A DNA stretch of 37,479 bases, taken from Clostridia bacterium (lineage in GTDB: Bacteria > Bacillota > Clostridia > Oscillospirales > CAG-272). Below are positions 30,193 through 37,392 of this stretch, piece after piece. The stretch is from assembly GCA_017398595.1 (NCBI GenBank), contig JAFQFR010000005.1, positions 1 to 37,479 on the forward strand, written 5' to 3'. The number at the start of each line of letters is the position of its first letter. The stretch's first letter is position 1. The notes beneath the pieces were generated by a model. The model was not told where the DNA came from. It saw nothing but the letters and a program-made list of their open reading frames with translations, and ran no database searches. The translations under genes were made by a program, and so were the position numbers.

Positions 30193-31933
30193 ATGCGCGT
30201 AACTTATCTTTCAAATCTTCTTCGATTGCACGGGTAATGCCGTCTGTTTCTGAAGCCTGTCGCGACGTAAGTTCAGCTATTAGTCGTTGCAGATTCTTCT
30301 TACTCTTTTTTCTCGCTTCTATATCCATGTTTTTGAAAATTCGTAAAAGGACAAAGCACAGTTCGCGTTTTCGCATGTTTTTAGAAATAAAGAAGGAATT
30401 ACAGAAAGAATCAAACAGGTCATCAGTAAAAGATTCGACGCTGAAATTTTGGATTTCATATCGGGATATATCGCCTGTTCCGTTGAGGTAAGCATTCAGT
30501 TGACTTTCGTTGTGCCATTTATACGATAGCTCCTCTGAGTCTCGAATTGTACTTAGTATTTTTTTGGCCTTTTCTGTAAGATCTATAGAACAGTCTACGG
30601 ATATACGAAATTTTTTCGGATCGCCTCCTTTGTTATCTTGGATCCATTTTTTAAAACCGGTATGCATCAAAGTGTAATCGACGTTTTCAACAGTTGCAAT
30701 GTGGTGTTTCTCTATGCAGTGCAAGACGATAAGTAACCGTATTAATTGGTCGCCGGAAAGTTTTCCGTCATATGCGTCTTGTAGCAGAGCAGGTAAGCCT
30801 TTCTCAATGGTGGATTGATCGAGATCCCAAAAACGATATGCGAGAATTGTTTCCTTGGGAGTTAATTCTTTAAGAACATATCGGTCATTGATTTCTTTAA
30901 TGAAACAGTCTTCGTTCCATATCCCTTCGACTATCCATTTTTTTAATGTGTTCGGCAGATCTTGAAGAATCCCGGAAGGATATTTCTCTTCAATCTTTTT
31001 GGCTTCCTCCGAGCCGGAATCGTGATAAAAGCGATATATTAAGCCATCATTTATAAAATGATTTGCGTGGGATTCGTTGGAAATCACTCCAAAAGCATAT
31101 AAAATGTCAACAAGATGATTTTCGGGTGCTTGACTTTTTTTATATGCTGCGAAGACACGTTCGAATTTTACCAATATTGATTTGATGGTGCGCAGATTTT
31201 CAAGTTGGCTATCTTTATATATTGCAAGAATAGTATGAAAGTTTTGATTTAAAAAGTCCTTATACCCGTCAGTATTTGCGGAATAAGAGTTTAAAATTTC
31301 ATCAAGAGCGCCTTTGGCATCTTGCTGCAACCTGATTGTCGAAAAGACAACTTTTTCTTTAAATTCTGCATATGTTTCTTCTTCCTTTATTTTTTCTTCA
31401 TCAGCAACAAGAACTGTTTTGATTTTTTTGTTTTCGATATATTCGTTGATGAATCCCATTAAAGTTTTAGTATCAATTGTACATCGTTCAAAATCATCAA
31501 GAAAAAGAACGAATTTACGTTCATCGTTTGGAAGGGTGTTTTTTACTTGAATTAGAGATAAAGGAGAAAAAGCGGAGATTGCAGTGAGGCTTTTTGAAAC
31601 AACAGCGGCTTCGACAGATGCAGGAAATGCAGTAGATACAAGTTCAGACCCTTTTTTTATTGCGGAAAGGATTTCTTTATGAATAGTTTTTGCTTTTTTC
31701 CCGAGGTAGATGGAGGTTTTTTCTACGTATTCTTCTTGAATTCTTTTTTCCAGACCAGAAACAGAATCTATTCCAAAAAGGGAAATGCAGGCGATGGCAA
31801 ACTCTTTATTAAGCTCTTCCGCTGCTTTATGAATGCAATGCGACTTTCCGGACCCCCATTGTCCTGTTATTAAAAGAGCACCGTTGGTTTCGGGGTGATT
31901 GAGGTAATTAGTAATTTCGCTTTGAATGTTCAT
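30179..31933 (-). CDS. KAP-type P-loop NTPase, possible anti-phage protein
   Basis: A 584-residue protein. Walker A is GQWGSGKS (residues 24-31) and Walker B is KFVLFLDDFER (140-150) with paired Asp 146-147. The DDFER form and the insert of about 110 residues between the two motifs are typical of KAP-family ATPases. The insert has a mildly hydrophobic stretch (about 103-130) but no clear transmembrane helix. The rest is helical and charged with no recognisable effector domain, ending in a lysine-rich coiled region. KAP proteins are known from phage exclusion (PifA). The gene is AT-rich, stands alone and lies beside an integrase, as element cargo often does. A defensive role is inference. ATG 31933 has GAGGAGAG upstream. 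Confidence 0.75.
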   Translation of the reverse strand: MNIQSEITNYLNHPETNGALLITGQWGSGKSHCIHKAAEELNKEFAIACISLFGIDSVSGLEKRIQEEYVEKTSIYLGKKAKTIHKEILSAIKKGSELVSTAFPASVEAAVVSKSLTAISAFSPLSLIQVKNTLPNDERKFVLFLDDFERCTIDTKTLMGFINEYIENKKIKTVLVADEEKIKEEETYAEFKEKVVFSTIRLQQDAKGALDEILNSYSANTDGYKDFLNQNFHTILAIYKDSQLENLRTIKSILVKFERVFAAYKKSQAPENHLVDILYAFGVISNESHANHFINDGLIYRFYHDSGSEEAKKIEEKYPSGILQDLPNTLKKWIVEGIWNEDCFIKEINDRYVLKELTPKETILAYRFWDLDQSTIEKGLPALLQDAYDGKLSGDQLIRLLIVLHCIEKHHIATVENVDYTLMHTGFKKWIQDNKGGDPKKFRISVDCSIDLTEKAKKILSTIRDSEELSYKWHNESQLNAYLNGTGDISRYEIQNFSVESFTDDLFDSFCNSFFISKNMRKRELCFVLLRIFKNMDIEARKKSKKNLQRLIAELTSRQASETDGITRAIEEDLKDKLRAFEKE

Positions 31934-32011
31934 AATCTCTCCTCGGTATGGATATTAAATTTGTATATAAATTATATCATATTTTTCAATTGATTCATAG
32001 AGTAAACACAA

Positions 32012-32040
32012 AAAGGAGAAGGCAGGTTGCCTTCTCCTTT
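32012..32040 (-). terminator. Intrinsic terminator of the integrase gene
   Basis: AAAGGAGAAGGCA and TGCCTTCTCCTTT, a 13-bp stem with a 3-base loop, followed on the minus strand by TTGTG. It overlaps the integrase stop codon. The gap 31934-32011 is AT-rich and holds the promoter region of the NTPase gene, with no clear single promoter match. Confidence 0.8.
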
Positions 32041-33304
32041 ACGCAATATAAATTTTTTCTTCGAGGTTTGCGATGGCTTCGGATTTTTTTGCTTCTGTTA
32101 CTTCTGCGTAGATGTCCATCGTAGTTTGGATGTCGGCGTGGCCCATGATACTCTGAATGACCTTGAGGTTGGTTTCGTTTTCGCAGAGTCGGGTGCAGAA
32201 GGTGTGACGCAGATTATGCGAGGTAAATGGGCGAATGGGACAGGGAGTGTCGCCTGCGGCTACTCGCTTGGCTTCTTCCTCGTTGTAGGCGCGCAGGATG
32301 CGTTTGATTGCTGCGTTGACAGTTTTCAGCGAGTATGGATTGCCGAGACGGTTAACGAAAACAAAGTCATCGCTACCGTTTACAGCGAGTTTACTGCCGC
32401 CGAAAATGGCTTGCATTTCGCGCACCTGCAGCAACGCCTCTTTTACTGCCTTGAGCATCGGAATCATACGGATGCCGGCTTCGGTTTTTGGTGTTGTTAT
32501 GCGAAATGCGGCTTTTCCGTCTATGGACGGACGGTAAGTAAGATTGTGATTGATGTGAATAACATTCTTTTCAAAATCACAGTCCGACCAGCGAAGACCA
32601 AGCACTTCACTGACACGGCCACCCGTGCCGAGAAAGACGGTGAAGAGCAGCCGCCAAGGGGTATATTTTTCCGAAGAGGCAAGAAAGTCGATAAATGCTT
32701 TCTGTTCGTCTATGGTAAGGGCGTGTCGTTTGCTTGTTTTCCAATTGTGCTCGCGTTTGATTTCTCGCATTGCGTCGGTCGTCGGGTTTGTGCGGATGTA
32801 CTCGTCTCGTACTGCAAGGTTAAAGGTGGGGTGCAGAACCGTGTGAATGACTTCCATACTGTGGGGCTTAAAATGTTTGTCAAGGATCAGGCTGTTGTAG
32901 AACGCCTTAATGTCCGAATATTTGATGTCGGCGATCTTTCGTTTTCCAATCGTTTCGCGAACATAGGTGTTGTACATATACAGGTAGTTCACGCGCGTGG
33001 ACTCCTTAAGTTTACGTTTGCCTGCAATGTATTTGTCGAACATGCAGTTCAGTGTTTCTTTTTCTGCAGCTGCGGTTCGGATGCCATCGCGCAGATCTGT
33101 GCGGATACGTTCCGCCTTCTCCCGAAGGCAAATGTCCTCGCGCTTTCCGACGGGTGTTCGGTCTGTTGGTAAAAGTCGGTTGCTGTAAATGTCATGGCGG
33201 ACGCCGTTTGCGTCTGTATATCTGTAGCGGTAGGTTCCGTTTTTGAGCTGCGATTCGCCTTCTTTGAGGACACGATTTCGGTTGTCTCTTCTCTGTGCTG
33301 CCAT
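32039..33304 (-). CDS. int: Tyrosine site-specific integrase, Tn916 type
   Basis: A 421-residue recombinase. The N-terminal arm-binding domain of the Tn916-Int kind is RVLKEGESQLKNGTYRYRYT followed by DANGVRHDIYSNRL. A SAM-like core-binding domain (about 80-185) follows, then the catalytic domain with Arg in GTGGRVSEVLGL, TSHNLRHTF (His363, Arg366), GHADIQTTM (His389) and nucleophile Tyr399 in MDIYAEV. All catalytic residues are present, so it should be active in integration and excision. ATG 33304 is preceded by GGAGGAGA. The excisionase gene ends 13 bases upstream. Confidence 0.95.
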   Translation of the reverse strand: MAAQRRDNRNRVLKEGESQLKNGTYRYRYTDANGVRHDIYSNRLLPTDRTPVGKREDICLREKAERIRTDLRDGIRTAAAEKETLNCMFDKYIAGKRKLKESTRVNYLYMYNTYVRETIGKRKIADIKYSDIKAFYNSLILDKHFKPHSMEVIHTVLHPTFNLAVRDEYIRTNPTTDAMREIKREHNWKTSKRHALTIDEQKAFIDFLASSEKYTPWRLLFTVFLGTGGRVSEVLGLRWSDCDFEKNVIHINHNLTYRPSIDGKAAFRITTPKTEAGIRMIPMLKAVKEALLQVREMQAIFGGSKLAVNGSDDFVFVNRLGNPYSLKTVNAAIKRILRAYNEEEAKRVAAGDTPCPIRPFTSHNLRHTFCTRLCENETNLKVIQSIMGHADIQTTMDIYAEVTEAKKSEAIANLEEKIYIA

Positions 33305-33317
33305 GTTTGTCTCCTCC

Positions 33318-33521
33318 TTATGCAGAAATTGCGTCGAGATGCGTTTTAACACGGCTTACATTCCAGAGCACGCGCTTCCCGTACTGGATGCAGGCTTCGG
33401 CGTCTCTGCCGATTTGAATAGCAGTCTTTCTGCCGCAGCTGAGCAGAGCTGCAAGTTCTTCGGTGGTAACGGCGATTTTGTCGGTGATGTTCATTGTATT
33501 ATTTCGCGTAGTAGCGTTCAT
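33318..33521 (-). CDS. xis: Excisionase / helix-turn-helix DNA-binding protein (Xis-like)
   Basis: A 67-residue basic protein with a winged-helix/MerR-like DNA-binding motif: KIAVTTEELAALLSCGRKTA is followed by IQIGRDAEACIQYGKRVLWN. The pattern and size match the Tn916-type Xis proteins that sit directly ahead of int and bias recombination toward excision. ATG 33521 has AAAGGAG upstream. It is separated by 25 bases from the second recombinase gene and by 13 from int, so the three are likely one transcript. Confidence 0.85.
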   Translation of the reverse strand: MNATTRNNTMNITDKIAVTTEELAALLSCGRKTAIQIGRDAEACIQYGKRVLWNVSRVKTHLDAISA

Positions 33522-33546
33522 TGTTTTTCTCCTTTGTTGATAAAAA

Positions 33547-34497
33547 TTATATAGTCAAGAGGTAGCTTTCGACGGTAACGTCGTTTCGCCAATGGCTGAG
33601 GTGGAATATACTCGTTGCCAGTAGCGCCAGCTTGTCGTACCTCGTGGGCAAGTTGTGTTTGGTCGCAAATTTTTTGTTGTCACCTCTAAGGAAGTAAGTT
33701 CCGTGGATGAGGGTTCCTTTGAATTTTTTCGGTTTTCCCGTGCGTGGTTTGATATTGTATCGATCCCATCGCTTTTTAATTTCGTATTCCAGTTTTGCTC
33801 GGCCAAGCTTTGTTTGACAGAGTTGCAAGTAGTATTTGTAGGCTCGCTGTGCTTGCATTGCCCGAAGATAGTGATATGGGATTTTGTTTTTCAATTCGGC
33901 TCTGTCGAAAATCGGCTCGTTCGGAGCCTTGCCGTTGAAAAAACTTTTTACATATGCAATATCTTCCGGCAATATGCGTTGCAGCTGCTGTTTTCCGCCC
34001 TTGCCCCGGCGAATGCGCACGCAATAATGACTGGATTCATCCTGAAAGAAATCGTTGCCCTTGAGCCTTGCGAGTTCTGCTCGTCGTATGCCCACGCGCT
34101 TTTGAAATTCAACGGTTCGCGCGTATTTTTTGTTTGACAGATCGCTGTCGGTGCGCTGTACTTTTTCGTTAAAACTTCGCCCGCGTGTATATTGGGATGC
34201 TTTCCGTTTGGGTTTGGCAACTTCTTTCAGATTTATGCCGTGATACAGTGCCACAGGCGCAAGGTACGCATGAATTGTGCTCGGGGAATAGCCTTGTTTT
34301 TGTAAATGTACGGAGTATTCCGATATGTGTGTCCCGCACTCTTCTTTGCTTTTGCACTTATGCTGCTCACGGCAGTAGGTGATAAATTTGCGGTAATTTT
34401 GAATATATGCCTTTCGTGTGACATCGTTTGGGTAGCGCTTGAAAAAGCCTTTTGCCTCTTCAAACAGTATTCGGGAGGTGGTTTTTCCTCTGCCCAT
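33547..34497 (-). CDS. Divergent tyrosine-recombinase-like protein
   Basis: A 316-residue protein. The N-terminal 100 residues resemble a SAM-like core-binding domain (VTRKAYIQNYRKFITYCREQ, SPSTIHAYLAPVALYHGI). The catalytic half shows Arg in VGIRRAELARLKG, Lys in RRGKGGKQQ, Arg in GTYFLRGDNKKFA and a final HLSHWRNDVTVESYLL (His, then Tyr), aligning with the R-K-H/R-H-Y set. The usual His of HxxR is replaced by Tyr, and about 50 basic residues are inserted before that motif. It may be a second recombinase with altered chemistry or a regulatory paralogue. ATG 34497 is 9 bases after AAAGGAG, and ATG 34503 is too close to it. Confidence 0.75.
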   Translation of the reverse strand: MGRGKTTSRILFEEAKGFFKRYPNDVTRKAYIQNYRKFITYCREQHKCKSKEECGTHISEYSVHLQKQGYSPSTIHAYLAPVALYHGINLKEVAKPKRKASQYTRGRSFNEKVQRTDSDLSNKKYARTVEFQKRVGIRRAELARLKGNDFFQDESSHYCVRIRRGKGGKQQLQRILPEDIAYVKSFFNGKAPNEPIFDRAELKNKIPYHYLRAMQAQRAYKYYLQLCQTKLGRAKLEYEIKKRWDRYNIKPRTGKPKKFKGTLIHGTYFLRGDNKKFATKHNLPTRYDKLALLATSIFHLSHWRNDVTVESYLLTI

Positions 34498-34593
34498 TTG
34501 CATTTGCTCCTTTCTTGTGTACTTTTCAATGAGTATGAAAGAAAGTTGAAATGCAAAATTGCTTTTGCAGGGGCATTTTTAGAATTTTGCAAA

Positions 34594-34665
34594 TAAAAAA
34601 GCCGTCGCTTTACATAACAAATAAAAGGGGAATACCCCAATCGTCATTATGTAAAGCGACGGCTT
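34594..34665 (-). terminator. Long intrinsic terminator upstream of the second recombinase gene
   Basis: On the minus strand AAGCCGTCGCTTTACATAA (34647-34665) pairs perfectly over 19 bp with TTATGTAAAGCGACGGCTT (34599-34617), followed by a T6 run. The 29-base loop has an inner GGGG/CCCC hairpin. It stands about 100 bases ahead of the second recombinase gene and would stop transcripts coming from 34809. Confidence 0.85.
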
Positions 34666-34809
34666 ATACCGTTCAAAAGTTTGAGTAGTTGCTGAATATA
34701 AAATGGGAAACGAGTGATTTCGTATCCCTAAAAATATGACATCTATAGTATTTAATTTTGAGAATATGTATACAGAATCTTGGTACACTTATATGCAACC
34801 ATTTCTGTG
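34594..34809 (-). ncRNA. Candidate small RNA or attenuated leader (about 215 nt)
   Basis: The transcript would run from the promoter at 34816-34843 to the 19-bp terminator. It contains a hairpin GGGATACGA/TCGTTTCCC (34705-34728, one T-T mismatch) and no convincing reading frame. The best candidate is a 16-codon frame without ribosome site. It could be a stand-alone RNA or a leader that controls read-through into the recombinase-xis-int genes. I see no match to a known riboswitch. Confidence 0.5.
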
Positions 34810-34815
34810 AGAACC

Positions 34816-34843
34816 ATTATATTCAAAAAACGGATTTTGTCAA
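34816..34843 (-). promoter_or_regulatory. Strong promoter with A-tract upstream element
   Basis: Minus-strand TTGACA (34838-34843), 16-base spacer, TATAAT (34816-34821). Upstream lie runs of A and T, including 13 consecutive A on the minus strand (34867-34879), resembling an UP element. Confidence 0.8.
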
Positions 34844-34879
34844 GCGTTTTCTGAAAAAAGTCAAATATTTTTTTTTTTT

Positions 34880-35230
34880 GAAGAATAACGCTTCTTCCCG
34901 CGCCTGCCCGAAGGCTGCTAAACTTGTCCATGCGTCTCTATTTTTGATGCATTCACACCGCCGAGAAAAGGCCCGCCGCGTGCCGGAACATTCACGCGCT
35001 CAGAGAAACTGCTTTGTATCTGTCACTTGCAAAACTTCTGCTAACTGGTTATTCTCCCAAGGGAAACAACAAAACCCCGGGAGAATAACCATTAGCAAGG
35101 AAGTAAGATGCCGTTTCTGTCATCTTACTCCTATGTCGGCACGTCGCAGGAGGACGGCGCGCCGACGCAGATTCGGGGCAAAGAAGAGGATGGTAATGAT
35201 GTAACCATGATGAAAGTTTCCCGAATCTGC
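34880..35230 (+). other. Array of consecutive hairpins: candidate large structured RNA or origin
   Basis: Seven stems follow one another: 34880-34885/34892-34897; 34930-34936/34946-34952; 34977-34982/34993-34998; 35040-35058/35079-35096 (18 bp with one bulge); 35098-35110/35121-35132 (12 bp, one bulged A); 35135-35140/35161-35166 with an inner stem; 35167-35177/35220-35230 with an inner 5-bp stem. The last four are almost back to back. One imperfect stem is closed by a G-U pair on the + strand only, and the large hairpin has an A-rich loop on that strand, which favours an RNA read rightward. No reading frame fits. The class is unknown to me. Confidence 0.6.
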
Positions 35231-35293
35231 ATTGCTCCAATACATAACCTTTCATCTACTACAAGTATGACAGAAATGCTATAACGATAACTT

Positions 35294-35416
35294 GCAGTTT
35301 GGGCATGACATATAAACAAAAATAATAAAATAATAAAATAATAAATATATAATATTTTATCTTCTTTCTTACATGTAAAGAAAACATATAAATTTATATG
35401 TGTAATCTCAAACTGC
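35294..35416. other. AT-rich stretch flanked by an 8-bp inverted repeat, possible origin or leader
   Basis: GCAGTTTG (35294-35301) and CAAACTGC (35409-35416) enclose about 105 bases of almost pure A/T, including three tandem AATAAAAT-like units (35321-35345). It ends 74 bases before the Toprim gene. It could be an unwinding element for replication, or simply a promoter region. Confidence 0.4.
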
Positions 35417-35489
35417 ACACTTTTCGAGAAAGCTTTCTTCCATACTGTTTGTGAAATTAAAAAGCACAGCAGTGCGGGAAGAGGTAAAA

Positions 35490-36344
35490 ATGAAAAACAG
35501 AGTTGGAAAAAGTCAGATTGAGGCAGCGAAAAGTGTTAACCTTGTGATATATTTGCAAACGAAGCATCCGTATTTGATTATGCAGGACAAAAAATACCAT
35601 AGTCGATATGTGCATCCCGAGCACGATTCCCTGGTGATCACAAGTCGCGGATTTTATCGTTTCAGCGTTGGAAAAGGCGGCGATCAGATTCAATTTTTAC
35701 AGGATTATGTGTATAACGGTGATTTCATTGCCGCTGTACGGGCACTTGCCGAATATGCAGGTGAGTGTCCGATTTGGGATATCGTTGATGCTGAAAAGTC
35801 ATCTCCTAAACCGTTTATGTTACCGTCAAAAGAACCGGATGCATACAAGCGGGTTTGGGCGTACCTCACGGTCAAACGTCATATTCCGGCGTCTATTGTG
35901 CAAGAGCTGTTCGATGAAAAAACACTGTATCAGGCAGAAAAGTATGGCAACTGCGTGTTTGTTTCGCGTGATTGCAAGTATGCGGAGATCGTTGGGACAA
36001 GCGATACGCGATACAAGGGCATTGCGCAGGGCGCTGATGCAGATGGGTATTGGGTCACGGGTTGTTCAGCCCCGGACAAGGTGTATGTTTGCGAAAGTGC
36101 GATTGATGCGGTTAGCCTAATGTCAATACATCGAAAAAGTGTTCTCAAGAATCAGCACGCATACGCCTCGCTTGGTGGATTGAAACACCAATCTCTGCAA
36201 CGACTTATGCAAAAGTATTCGGATAAGTGTGTCCTTGCGATCGACAGCGACGATGCTGCCAATAAATTTGCCGAGCAACATCCTGAGCTTGAAAGAATCA
36301 TCCCTACAAAAAAAGATTGGAACGATGTACTGCGAGAGCAGTAA
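35490..36344 (+). CDS. DUF3991/Toprim domain protein (primase-like, element-borne)
   Basis: A 284-residue protein. The N-terminal part (about 1-110) resembles the DUF3991 region common in proteins of conjugative and integrative elements, with YHSRYVHPEHDSLVITSRGF then a short basic stretch. The C-terminal Toprim fold has the conserved Glu202 in YVCESAIDAV and the acidic cluster DSDD (252-255) in LAIDSDDAANKF. Such domains act in primases and topoisomerases, and a role in element replication or transfer is likely but the reaction is unproven. There is no zinc-finger Cys set. ATG 35490 follows GAGG closely. The frame is open from 35451 without a ribosome site. It is the only rightward gene in the accessory region. 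Confidence 0.8.
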   Translation: MKNRVGKSQIEAAKSVNLVIYLQTKHPYLIMQDKKYHSRYVHPEHDSLVITSRGFYRFSVGKGGDQIQFLQDYVYNGDFIAAVRALAEYAGECPIWDIVDAEKSSPKPFMLPSKEPDAYKRVWAYLTVKRHIPASIVQELFDEKTLYQAEKYGNCVFVSRDCKYAEIVGTSDTRYKGIAQGADADGYWVTGCSAPDKVYVCESAIDAVSLMSIHRKSVLKNQHAYASLGGLKHQSLQRLMQKYSDKCVLAIDSDDAANKFAEQHPELERIIPTKKDWNDVLREQ

Positions 36345-36373
36345 GGGAAACTGTTGCTTTAGATATAATTAAA

Positions 36374-36404
36374 GTGGCTGCTGCAGATGAAATGCAGCAG
36401 CCAC
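36374..36404. terminator. Hairpin between convergent genes
   Basis: GTGGCTGCTGCA and TGCAGCAGCCAC form a 12-bp perfect stem with a 7-base loop, between the Toprim gene and a leftward gene. On the minus strand it is followed by TTTAATTATA, a weak T tract. No T run is seen on the + strand. Confidence 0.65.
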
Positions 36405-36413
36405 AGGGGTGCA

Positions 36414-36965
36414 TCAATAGTATATGATATCGATGCTTTTGATTGCTTCTGTGATGGCTAGATTATGTCGTTCTTTTTGCAAATACTCTTCGTAAAGATT
36501 GATTACTTCCTTTAATGTGTCTGCGCGTTTAGAGTAAATGGCTTTCACCATCCAATTCACTGCAAAAGAATAGTGGTATTGTGCAGGGAGATCGGATCTT
36601 TTTAAATTTTCGGAAATTTCATCGATCTGAACTTTGAGAGCCGTAATTTCGTTACCGTGTTTCTTATACGCTGCTGCGATTTCTTTTGAGGTGCAATCGC
36701 GTGAATAGGATGTCTTTTTAATATGGTGCACCGCAATTGGATAAATAATGAATGTAGTGAGAGAGGTTAAACAAACTACCATGCCTCCACCTTCCATAGA
36801 CCAAGCGTTGGAGAATAGAATTGCAAGACATATCACTAAAACAACGGTTCCCATTGTCAGCTTTCTGGTTGTTGATGTTCGCTTCTCTTTTTGAAAAAAT
36901 GAAGAGTACTTGGTTTTAAGATTATCGTATTGCCATACGTATTTTTGCGTTTCAAATATATCCAT
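36414..36965 (-). CDS. Membrane protein of unknown function with two hydrophobic segments
   Basis: A 183-residue protein. After a charged 37-residue N-terminus come two transmembrane segments (about 38-53, MGTVVLVICLAILFSN, and 60-79, GMVVCLTSLTTFIIYPIAVH). A charged, mostly helical C-terminal region of about 100 residues (EEYLQKERHNLAITEAI) follows, probably cytoplasmic. No enzyme motif is seen. ATG 36965 has GTGAGG upstream. The gene is 13 bases after the TM2 gene and shares its strand, so both are likely co-expressed cargo of the element. Confidence 0.65.
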   Translation of the reverse strand: MDIFETQKYVWQYDNLKTKYSSFFQKEKRTSTTRKLTMGTVVLVICLAILFSNAWSMEGGGMVVCLTSLTTFIIYPIAVHHIKKTSYSRDCTSKEIAAAYKKHGNEITALKVQIDEISENLKRSDLPAQYHYSFAVNWMVKAIYSKRADTLKEVINLYEEYLQKERHNLAITEAIKSIDIIYY

Positions 36966-36978
36966 ATTTGCCTCACTG

Positions 36979-37392
36979 TCAAATCAAAATATTACCGTTA
37001 TGATCGGATTTCTTGCAAAGTGCAATGATTAACTCTACAAATGCGATGATACTGGATATTCCCGTGAACGAAAGAAGAATATAAATGACTCCCCATAGAG
37101 CTTTTCCGGCATAGAATTTATGTGCGCCGAATGCGCCGAGAAGGAATGCCAGCAGGCAATAAATAAGCTTGTTTACCTGTTTTACTTGCGGAGCAGCCGT
37201 TGACGGTGAGGTATACTCCTGCTTTGCATCTAATCTTGGACGGACAATATCTTTGCCATCAAAGTGGATGATGTCTACTTCTTCTCCGACGACCGGAGAA
37301 AAAGAAAAATCTGATTTAGGGAAAGTTTTTGTTTTCCCTGTAGCGGTCTCGATAATAACGGAGTCTGCTTCTACTGCAATAATCTTTGCCAT
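36979..37392 (-). CDS. TM2 domain membrane protein
   Basis: A 137-residue protein. The first 60 residues are a small beta-rich domain (KIIAVEADSVIIETATGKTK, GEEVDIIHFDGKDIV), perhaps OB/SH3-like. After a Ser/Thr/Pro linker follows the TM2 module: KLIYCLLAFLLGAFGAHKFY, AGKALWGVIYILL and FVELIIAL, with the GAFGAHKFYAGK hairpin motif diagnostic of TM2 (PF05154-type). Function of TM2 proteins in bacteria is unknown. ATG 37392 is 6 bases after GGAGGT, and the upstream ATG 37407 overlaps that site. The remaining bases to the window end are AT-rich with no gene. Confidence 0.85.
   Translation of the reverse strand: MAKIIAVEADSVIIETATGKTKTFPKSDFSFSPVVGEEVDIIHFDGKDIVRPRLDAKQEYTSPSTAAPQVKQVNKLIYCLLAFLLGAFGAHKFYAGKALWGVIYILLSFTGISSIIAFVELIIALCKKSDHNGNILI

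Noticed and set aside
32027..33172. A 381-codon + strand frame opposite the integrase
   Set aside because: It lies fully opposite a complete Tn916-type integrase, has no start signal and shows a Phe/Cys/Val-rich random composition.
34579..34788. A 69-codon minus-strand frame in the leader before the second recombinase
   Set aside because: It has no ribosome site and reads through the perfect terminator stem, so an untranslated leader explains the region better.
35318..35350. Short A/T repeats that could suggest a CRISPR array
   Set aside because: The units are under 10 bases with no unique spacers and no cas genes nearby.
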